NCBI RefSeq assembly: GCF_946885725.1
Contig: NZ_CAMPGZ010000070.1
Coordinates: forward strand, 1 to 18,293
DNA: 18,293 bases
From: an uncultured Nocardioides sp.
GTDB lineage: Bacteria; Actinomycetota; Actinomycetes; Propionibacteriales; Nocardioidaceae
Direction: 5' to 3'
Made by a program: the position numbers and the translations under genes. The first letter of the stretch is position 1. Every line of letters starts with the position of its first letter. Positions 8,397 to 14,387 of this stretch are shown here, in pieces. The notes beneath the pieces were generated by a model, which saw only the letters and a list, made by a program, of their open reading frames with translations, was not told the DNA's origin and did no database searches.

Positions 8397-9122
8397 TCAG
8401 ACGTTCTCCAGAGCCAGGATCTTGTTGCGCAACGTGGCCGTGGCGCGGCTGTGCAGCTGGCTGACGCGCGACTCGGTGACCCCGAGGACGGCGCCGATCT
8501 CGGCCAGGGTGAGGCCCTCGAAGTAGTAGAGGGCGATCACGATCTGGTCGCGCTCGCCGAGCTCCTGCACCACGCGCATCAGCAGCGCGTTGTCCTCGCC
8601 CTGCTCGACCCCGATGTCGGTCGCCGAGGCGAGCTCATCGGCCAGGTCGAAGTCGTCGAGGTTGGCGTGGTTGCCGGAGGCCTGCTTGGTCAGGTCGCGC
8701 ACCTGGTGCACCGGCATGCCGGCCTCGGCGGCGATCTCCTCGACCTCGGGGGTGCGGCCGAGCCGCTCCTCGAGGGCGAGCTGGGCCTTCTGCACCGTGC
8801 GGAGCTTGTCGCGGACCGAGCGCGGGACGAAGTCCATCGCCCGCATGCCGTCGATGATCGCGCCGCGGATGCGCGGTACCGCGAAGGTCTGGAACGTCAG
8901 GCCGCGCCCGGGGTCGAACCGCTCGACCGCGTCCATCAGGCCCAGCACGCCGTCGGAGACCAGGTCGTCCTGGTCGACGGAGTCGGGCAGCCGGGTGCGC
9001 ATGCGGCCGGCGACGTACTTCACCAGCGGGGCGTACTGCATGACCAGGCGGTTGCGCAGGTTGGGGTCGCCGGTCTGCTGGTACTCCTTCCAGAGCAGGA
9101 GCACGCTGTCCTGGTCGCTCAC
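8397..9122 (-). CDS. whiG: RNA polymerase sigma factor of the FliA/WhiG family
   Basis: 241 residues from GTG at 9122, which overlaps the rsiG stop (GTGA) and is preceded by GGAGGG. Region 2 spans about 28-97: LVKYVAGRM, then VDQDDLVSDGVLGLMDAVERFDP, then FQTFAVPRIRGAIIDGMRAMD. This pattern and the VPRSVRDKLR block (99-108) are typical of FliA/WhiG. Region 3 lies near 105-150. Region 4 lies near 180-235, with the helix-turn-helix LTLAEIGAVLGVTESRVSQL (204-223). FliA directs flagellar genes; WhiG directs sporulation genes in Streptomyces. Which set is controlled here cannot be read from this window, so the symbol marks the family. Coupling to the anti-sigma gene implies matched production of both proteins. 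Confidence 0.9.
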   Translation of the reverse strand: MSDQDSVLLLWKEYQQTGDPNLRNRLVMQYAPLVKYVAGRMRTRLPDSVDQDDLVSDGVLGLMDAVERFDPGRGLTFQTFAVPRIRGAIIDGMRAMDFVPRSVRDKLRTVQKAQLALEERLGRTPEVEEIAAEAGMPVHQVRDLTKQASGNHANLDDFDLADELASATDIGVEQGEDNALLMRVVQELGERDQIVIALYYFEGLTLAEIGAVLGVTESRVSQLHSRATATLRNKILALENV

Positions 9123-9658
9123 CCCAGCCCTCCGGTGCGGGTGTGCGGACGGACCAGCGCGACCAGCGCGCTGGCCGGGTCCTGCCGGTAGCGCTCGATG
9201 AGCTCCTTGGTGGCCTGGTCCAGCCGGCTGTGCAGCGCCTTGCGGTAGTCGGTGAGCTGCTGCTCGGCGGTGCGCAGCCGCTCGAGCGCGTCGGCCACCG
9301 CCTCGGCGTCGTTGGGGTCGAGCTCGGTCACCCACATCTCCTGCAGCACCGGCAGGTCGGGCAGCGGCTCCGCCGCGTGCACGCTGACCAGCGCGGTGCG
9401 ACCGCGGCCCTGCCCGGTGTCGCCGAGCACCCGGACCAGCTCGTCGATGTGCAGCGGGCGCTCGTGGTGTGCCTCGGCCGTGAGCACGTCGATCCGGGCG
9501 TGGACCAGGCGGCGCCAGTAGGAGACGCGCTCCTCCTCGTCGGCGAGCCGGCGCCGGTAGGCGCGCAGGCCGTCGAGGGACAGCTCGGACCAGTGGCGGG
9601 GCGGCTCTTCGACGCTGGTGACCGCCCCCTGCGGTGCCCGCGTCTCATCCATGCTCAT
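9119..9658 (-). CDS. rsiG: RsiG-like cyclic-di-GMP-responsive anti-sigma factor
   Basis: 179 residues from ATG at 9658 (GGAAAG about 5 bases upstream); ATG at 9652 is an alternative, while ATG at 9727 and 9826 add unconserved residues. Streptomyces RsiG is known to form two long helices, each with E(X)3S(X)2R(X)3Q(X)3D, and to hold WhiG inactive when bound to cyclic-di-GMP. Here helix 1 has E42, S46, R49, H53, D57 (SYWRRLVHARID) and helix 2 has E132, T136, R139, H143, D147 (TDYRKALHSRLD). Both have the correct spacing, with His where Gln is expected. The middle (70-110) is a looser linker. The 4-base overlap with the adjacent FliA/WhiG sigma gene supports an anti-sigma role. Binding of cyclic-di-GMP is inferred, not shown. 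Confidence 0.8.
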   Translation of the reverse strand: MSMDETRAPQGAVTSVEEPPRHWSELSLDGLRAYRRRLADEEERVSYWRRLVHARIDVLTAEAHHERPLHIDELVRVLGDTGQGRGRTALVSVHAAEPLPDLPVLQEMWVTELDPNDAEAVADALERLRTAEQQLTDYRKALHSRLDQATKELIERYRQDPASALVALVRPHTRTGGLG

Positions 9659-9984
9659 GGTCGCTTTCCGCCCCGGTCGCGCTACGACGACGAACGATTT
9701 GGGTGATCCATGCCGATTTCCCAGCATGACCGAACGACGACCACCTTTCCACCTTTCGGCGGTCCGCGCGGGCAACTGCGGCTGGGCCGTCCGGACGGCC
9801 GAGTCGAAATAGTCCGTTCGGGCCATTCAGCGCGGTCCCGGCCCGGCCGACCTTCTCCTCGACCGTGTGACGAGCGCCGCCGTGGGAGGGACGACGCTTC
9901 GGATCACGTCCAGCCCCACCGCGGAACGCACAGCCCCCCTGCCGAACGCGGGCCGAACGCATCAGCCCCCCGATGCTCTCGGCA
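9659..9984 (-). other. Intergenic region upstream of rsiG
   Basis: 326 bases without a supportable gene. Near the cyclase stop, on the plus strand, there is a small repeat cluster: CAGCCCC at 9911, 9931 and 9963, and GCCGAACGC at 9941-9949 and 9952-9960. Nearer rsiG are a 16-base perfect palindrome (9785-9800) and a tandem 8-base repeat CCACCTTT (9741-9756). A separate rsiG-sigma promoter is likely somewhere here, but I cannot place -35 and -10 hexamers with confidence. Confidence 0.5.
9785..9800. promoter_or_regulatory. Perfect 16-base palindrome upstream of rsiG
   Basis: GGCCGTCCGGACGGCC reads the same on both strands, centred between 9792 and 9793, about 127 bases before the rsiG ATG. A dimeric regulator site is plausible. 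GC-rich palindromes also arise by chance. Confidence 0.4.
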
Positions 9985-12228
9985 TCAGCGGCCCCCGCTC
10001 CGAACTCGAGACGGATCGGGGGCCGCGCCGTGCTGCCCGAGGGTGTGCGCCGGGGTCTCCCCCGCGTAGACGCACGTCCGGTGCCGGCCGCCGACCTTCG
10101 CGTCGTACATCGCGGCGTCGGCGAGGCGGAGCAGCTCGGCGACCGGGTACGGCGGCGACAGCGCGATGCCGATGCTGGTCCCGACGCGCATCGGGTCCCC
10201 GTCGAGCTCGAACGGCACGCGCAGGGCCTCCTGGATGCGTTGCGCGACGAGCTCGGCGTCGTGGCGCGAGGAGTCCTCGCAGACGACCGCGAACTCGTCG
10301 CCACCCAGCCGGGCCACGGTGTCGGTCTCGCGGACCGCCCCGGAGAGTCGCCCGGCGACCTCGACCAGCAGCCGGTCGCCGGCCTCGTGGCCGCGGGAGT
10401 CGTTGACGACCTTGAAGTCGTCGAGGTCGAGGAAGAGCACCGCCAGCCCGGGCCGATCATCCGGGTCGACGCGGTCGGCACGCTCCTGGCGGTGCGCGGC
10501 CATCTCGAGCCGGTCGACGAGCAGCATCCGGTTGGGCAGCCCGGTGAGCGAGTCGTGCAGCGCCTGGTAGCGCAGCTCGGCCTCGGCCTGCCGCTCGAGG
10601 GTGACGTCGCTGAGCATGCCGAGCGAGCCGAGCTCGCCGCCGGCGTCGTCGGAGAGCGGGCTCGCCGCGAGGCGCAGGATCCGGTGGGTCCCGTCGGGGT
10701 GGGCGTAGCGGACCTCGAGCCGCTCCGGCCCGGTCAGAGCCCGGTGGGTCAACCGCTCCTGGGCCCGGGCGCGCTCGTCGCCGTCGAGCAGGTCGAGCAC
10801 CGACGTACCGACGAGGCCGGTGTGGTCGACGCCGAGCACCGCGCCGGTCTTCTCGTTGGCGAACAGGATCGTGCCGGCCCGGTCGAGGTGGACGATGCCT
10901 TCCTGGGCGGTCTCGACGATCGCGCGGTAGCGCTCCTCGGAGCGGCGCAGCTCGTCGCGGGCGAGGATCTCGGCGGTGACCTCGTGCAGGTTGACGACGA
11001 CGGCGTTGATGGCGGGCTCGTCGAGCGCGTTGGTCGCGACCATCTCGAACCACCGCCAGCGCCCGGTGACGTCCCGGCCGCGCAGCGTCGCCCGGTCGGT
11101 GCGGCCGGGGACCGCCGCGACGCGGTCGAGCAGCGCCTGGCAGCGGTCGGCGTCGTCGGGATGCAGCACCTCGGCAGCGCTGCGGCCGCGCAGCTCCTCG
11201 GGCTGGTAGCCGAACACCCGGGTGAACGCCGGCGAGGCGTAGACGACCGCGCCGTCCGCGTCGACGGCGAAGGCGGGGTCGGCCGCGCGGCGGTAGAGCG
11301 CACGGAAGAACGCGTCCTGCTTCTCCACCCGTCCGCGTGCCTCGGCGACGTCGCTCATGTCCCGGGCGAAGACGGCGAGCTCGCGCGGCACCGCGTCGCG
11401 GTCGCGCACGACGGCGACGTCGACCAGGACCGGCAGCTCGGTGCCGTCGGCGTGGGTGGCGGTCACCTCGTAGCTGATCGCGTCGGACTTCCCGGCCGCG
11501 AGCGCGTCGAGCCGGGTGCGTGCGTCCGGCGGGTCGACGGGCCGGACCAGCGCGCTGGCGTCGCGGCCGAGCAGCTCGTCGCGCCGTCGGCCGAGGAGTC
11601 GGCAGCAGGCGTCGTTGACCGCGACGATGCGGGCGTCGAGGTCGAGCAGGGCCTGCGGCTTGGCGACCTGGTCGAACCGGGCGTGCGAGCGGGCCAGCGC
11701 GTCGGTGAGGTCGCGCTGCACCTGCTGCTCGTGGGTGAGGTCGCGGATGATCGCGCCCATGCCGAGGACGCGTCCCTCGGGAGTACGGCGTACGACCGGG
11801 ACCAGCGCGAGCGGGAACGACGAGCCGTCGCGGCGGACGCCGGTGCTGGTCATCGCGCCGAGCTGCTCCCCGGCCAGCACCCGGTGGCGCAGCTCGCGAG
11901 CCCGGTCGTGCAGCGCGGGGTCGACGAGCACCGTGACCGGCCGGCCGACCAGGTCGCCGGGGTCGCGGCCGAACATCGCCGCGGCTGCGTCGTTGGCCCA
12001 GACGATGGTGCCGTCGGCGTCGGCGGCGACGACCCCATCAGGCGAGCTGGCCGCGATGCTGCGGAACATCTCCGCCTCGGCGACGGGCGGCAGGCCGGTG
12101 ACCGGCGTGTAGCGCTCCCCCGGCCGTGGCCCGCCGAGGGCCGGAGCCTGGCTGGGCACGCCGCTGGGCACGGTGTCGGGGCGCGCCTGAGCGCGCGTCG
12201 GCCCGTCTGCCGCGTTGCCCCCACTCAT
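9985..12228 (-). CDS. Four-PAS GGDEF diguanylate cyclase
   Basis: 747 residues from ATG at 12228, with GGGGAGG 8 bases upstream. The same frame stays open further upstream through dinB but is not coding there. After a Pro/Gly-rich start there are four PAS-type sensor modules: about 54-165 (SPDGVVAADADGTIVWAND), 181-293, 305-418 (FAVDADGAVVYASPAFTRVFG) and 430-545 (AQEGIVHLDRAGTILFANE). Next is the GGDEF domain (about 553-715), with DSLTGLPNR (559-567), DLDDFKVVND (601-610), the catalytic GGDEF (642-646) and the inhibitory I-site RETD (633-636) exactly five residues before it. It should make cyclic-di-GMP from two GTP with product feedback. No EAL domain and no membrane helix are seen, so it is cytoplasmic. 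It is 35 bases downstream of dinB and 326 bases upstream of rsiG. Confidence 0.93.
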   Translation of the reverse strand: MSGGNAADGPTRAQARPDTVPSGVPSQAPALGGPRPGERYTPVTGLPPVAEAEMFRSIAASSPDGVVAADADGTIVWANDAAAAMFGRDPGDLVGRPVTVLVDPALHDRARELRHRVLAGEQLGAMTSTGVRRDGSSFPLALVPVVRRTPEGRVLGMGAIIRDLTHEQQVQRDLTDALARSHARFDQVAKPQALLDLDARIVAVNDACCRLLGRRRDELLGRDASALVRPVDPPDARTRLDALAAGKSDAISYEVTATHADGTELPVLVDVAVVRDRDAVPRELAVFARDMSDVAEARGRVEKQDAFFRALYRRAADPAFAVDADGAVVYASPAFTRVFGYQPEELRGRSAAEVLHPDDADRCQALLDRVAAVPGRTDRATLRGRDVTGRWRWFEMVATNALDEPAINAVVVNLHEVTAEILARDELRRSEERYRAIVETAQEGIVHLDRAGTILFANEKTGAVLGVDHTGLVGTSVLDLLDGDERARAQERLTHRALTGPERLEVRYAHPDGTHRILRLAASPLSDDAGGELGSLGMLSDVTLERQAEAELRYQALHDSLTGLPNRMLLVDRLEMAAHRQERADRVDPDDRPGLAVLFLDLDDFKVVNDSRGHEAGDRLLVEVAGRLSGAVRETDTVARLGGDEFAVVCEDSSRHDAELVAQRIQEALRVPFELDGDPMRVGTSIGIALSPPYPVAELLRLADAAMYDAKVGGRHRTCVYAGETPAHTLGQHGAAPDPSRVRSGGR

Positions 12229-12256
12229 TCGGTTCGCCTCCCCCCGGAGGTGCTGT

Positions 12257-12275
12257 GACCGGGCTAGGCCCGGTC
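12257..12275. other. Hairpin across the dinB stop codon
   Basis: GACCGGGC-TAG-GCCCGGTC on the plus strand: 8-base perfect arms with a 3-base loop, spanning the dinB stop. No T-run follows. It could slow or stabilise the message between dinB and the cyclase gene. Confidence 0.35.
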
Positions 12276-13526
12276 TCCCCGCAGGAGCGTAGCCGGTCGC
12301 ACCGCCCGATCGCCGTATCTGAGCACGGCGCGGTCGACGGCCTGGTCGGCCTCCGGCCAGCCGTGCTCGCGATGGCCGAGGACGAGCTGGCGCTGCACCC
12401 GGGTGCGCGGCACCAGACCCTCGACGCGCACGCCGACGAGCCGGATCCTGGCCCGCTGGAGGCCGAGCGCGGCGTAGAGGTCGGCCGCGGTCTGGTAGAT
12501 CTCCTGGGTCACGTCGGTGGACTCGGCCATGGTGCGGGACCGGGTGATGGTGGTGAAGTCGGCGAACCGCACCGTCAGCGTCACGGTGCGGCCGCACACC
12601 TGGGCGGTGCGCATCCGGGCGGCGACCTTCCCCGCCAGTCGCAGCACCTCGCGCAGGATCACCTCGTGGTCGTCGGTGTCGCGACCGAATGTCTCCTGGG
12701 CGCCGATGCTCCGGTCGGGCTCGTCGTCGCCGCGGCGCGGGACGACGGTGCGGTGGTCGATCCCCCAGGCCAGCTCGTGGAGCTGGGTGCCCATCGCGAC
12801 CCCGATCGCGCGCTGCAGCGTCGGCAGCGGGGTGTGCGCGATGTCGCCGATCGTCATCAGGCCGAGCCGGTGCAGCATCGCGGCGGTCTTCTCCCCCACG
12901 CCCCACAGCTCCTCGACGCCGAGCGGGTGCAGGAACGTCGTCACCTCCTCGGGCGGCACCACCACGACGCCGTCGGGCTTGGCCCGACGGGACGCGAGCT
13001 TGGCCAGCCCGACCGTGCCGGCGACGCCGACCGAGCAGGTGATCCGCTGCTCGTCGTAGATGCGGGCACGCAGGTGCTCGGCGACGGCGTACGGCGAGGA
13101 GAACCGGCGCAGCGACCCGCGCACGTCGAGGAACGCCTCGTCGAGCGAGATCACCTGCACCACCGGTGTGACCTGCCGGAACGTCTCCATCACCGACGAG
13201 GACACCGCGGTGAACTGGTCGTGGTCGGGCGACACCGTCACCAGGCCCGGGCACAGCCGACGCGCTCGGGTCATCGGCATCGCGGAGCGGACGCCGTAGC
13301 GGCGCGCGGGGTAGTTGGGCGAGAGCACCACCCCGCGGTGGCCGCCGCCGATCGCGACGGGGACGTCGGCCAGCTCGGGCCGGTCCCGCAGCATCACGGA
13401 GGCGTAGAACGCGTCCATGTCGACGTGCAGCACCGGGCAGTCGCGCGAGGCGCGCTCGAGCTCGGCGCGCTCCTGCCGGACGGCGGCGACCGGGTCCCAG
13501 GCGCCGTCCCAGATCTCGGCCGTCAC
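12264..13526 (-). CDS. dinB: DNA polymerase IV (Y-family translesion polymerase)
   Basis: 420 residues from GTG at 13526, with GGAGG 6 bases upstream. Palm motifs are intact: HVDMDAFYASV with metal ligands Asp36 and likely steric-gate Tyr41, YPARRYGVRSAMPMTRA (72-88), and SLDEAFLDV (127-135) with Asp129 and Glu130. The helix-hairpin-helix region is GVEELWGVGEKTAAMLHRLG, and the little-finger domain follows. QLVLG at about 380-384 matches the beta-clamp-binding motif, and the Asp/Arg-rich tail resembles actinobacterial DinB proteins. It copies damaged DNA at low fidelity in the cytoplasm. It follows the methyltransferase gene by 54 bases and dnaE2 lies further upstream, so two error-prone polymerases share this strand. 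I saw no LexA-type box nearby. Confidence 0.95.
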   Translation of the reverse strand: MTAEIWDGAWDPVAAVRQERAELERASRDCPVLHVDMDAFYASVMLRDRPELADVPVAIGGGHRGVVLSPNYPARRYGVRSAMPMTRARRLCPGLVTVSPDHDQFTAVSSSVMETFRQVTPVVQVISLDEAFLDVRGSLRRFSSPYAVAEHLRARIYDEQRITCSVGVAGTVGLAKLASRRAKPDGVVVVPPEEVTTFLHPLGVEELWGVGEKTAAMLHRLGLMTIGDIAHTPLPTLQRAIGVAMGTQLHELAWGIDHRTVVPRRGDDEPDRSIGAQETFGRDTDDHEVILREVLRLAGKVAARMRTAQVCGRTVTLTVRFADFTTITRSRTMAESTDVTQEIYQTAADLYAALGLQRARIRLVGVRVEGLVPRTRVQRQLVLGHREHGWPEADQAVDRAVLRYGDRAVRPATLLRGDRA

Positions 13527-13580
13527 GGCCGGCCTCCGGAGTGCGTGGGCCCCTCGATGGACCCGGTCGACCCTGCGCGC

Positions 13581-14360
13581 TCAGCGGCGGGTGGCGACCA
13601 CGTGGATCTGCGTGGCGAGCGGGAGGTACTCGGGCCGGTCCGCGACGGCCTGCTCGAGCGCGAGGAGCCGCTCGGCCGCGCCGGGCTCGAGGTCGACCAG
13701 CGAGCTGGGCACCAGGTCGACGAACACCCGCACGGCCTGCATCGCCTCCACGTCGAAGCCGGCGCCGTCGAGCACCGTGGCGACCTCGTCGGAGGTGAAG
13801 CGACGGCCGGTGCCGGGCGTGCCGGCTCCACCGCTCCCGGCACCGGTGGGGTCGTCGAGGATGGCCAGCGCCTGCGCGAAGTGGCCGGCCATCGCCCGGG
13901 TGACCACCGCGGCGTGCCGCTGCCCGACCAGCAGGCTGAGCACGCCACCGGGCCGCAGCTGCGCCGCGATCGTGGCGAGGGCCGCGGGCACGTCGTCGAC
14001 GATCTCGAGCACGCCGTGGCACAGCACCAGGTCGGCGCTGCCGGCCGGGAGCCGGTCGGCCAGGGAACCGTCGGCGAGGGTGCCGAGGTCGCCCTGCACC
14101 GCGGTGACCCGGTCGGCCACCCCGGACTCGTCGGCCCGGCGGGCCAGGATCGCGAGCGCGTCGGGGCTGGGGTCGACCACGGTGACGTCGTGGCCGAGCC
14201 CGGCGGCGCGGACGGCGAGCCCGCCGGTGCCGCCGCCGACGTCGACGACCCGGGCGCTGCCGCCGGACGGCGCGACCCGCTCGAGCACGCCGCGCAGCGC
14301 CTCCCAGACCACGGCGGTGCGAGCGGCACTGCGGCGCTGGAGGCCGGTCTCGGGAGACAT
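13581..14360 (-). CDS. CmoM/SmtA-like class I SAM-dependent methyltransferase
   Basis: 259 residues. SAM motif I is VVDVGGGTGG (38-47), followed by VTVVDPSPDALAIL and the acidic motif VQGDL. Motif IV is ADLVLCHGVLEIVDDV and then LRPGGVLSLLV. The C-terminal features AVRVFVDLV and YLPLATQIHVVATR resemble E. coli CmoM (SmtA), which methylates 5-carboxymethoxyuridine in the tRNA wobble position. Whether the host makes that nucleoside is unknown, since cmoA and cmoB are not in the window, so the substrate is open. The ATG at 14360 has a weak ribosome site and lies 27 bases after the dnaE2 stop, suggesting co-transcription with dnaE2 and dinB. Confidence 0.8.
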   Translation of the reverse strand: MSPETGLQRRSAARTAVVWEALRGVLERVAPSGGSARVVDVGGGTGGLAVRAAGLGHDVTVVDPSPDALAILARRADESGVADRVTAVQGDLGTLADGSLADRLPAGSADLVLCHGVLEIVDDVPAALATIAAQLRPGGVLSLLVGQRHAAVVTRAMAGHFAQALAILDDPTGAGSGGAGTPGTGRRFTSDEVATVLDGAGFDVEAMQAVRVFVDLVPSSLVDLEPGAAERLLALEQAVADRPEYLPLATQIHVVATRR

Positions 14361-14387
14361 GGTGGCCAGACTAGTGGTGCCGTCATG

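Noticed and set aside
5184..9191. 1335-codon open frame on the plus strand
   Set aside because: It overlaps the transglutaminase in another frame and runs antisense through DUF3040 and sigma. It is an Arg/Ala/Pro-rich shadow.
9659..9984. Cyclic-di-GMP riboswitch upstream of rsiG
   Set aside because: I searched by eye for GEMM-type conserved loops and saw no convincing aptamer, only short repeats and a palindrome.
12229..14022. Upstream extension of the cyclase frame
   Set aside because: The frame is open through dinB and part of the methyltransferase, but the residues are low-complexity. A strong ribosome site precedes the ATG at 12228.
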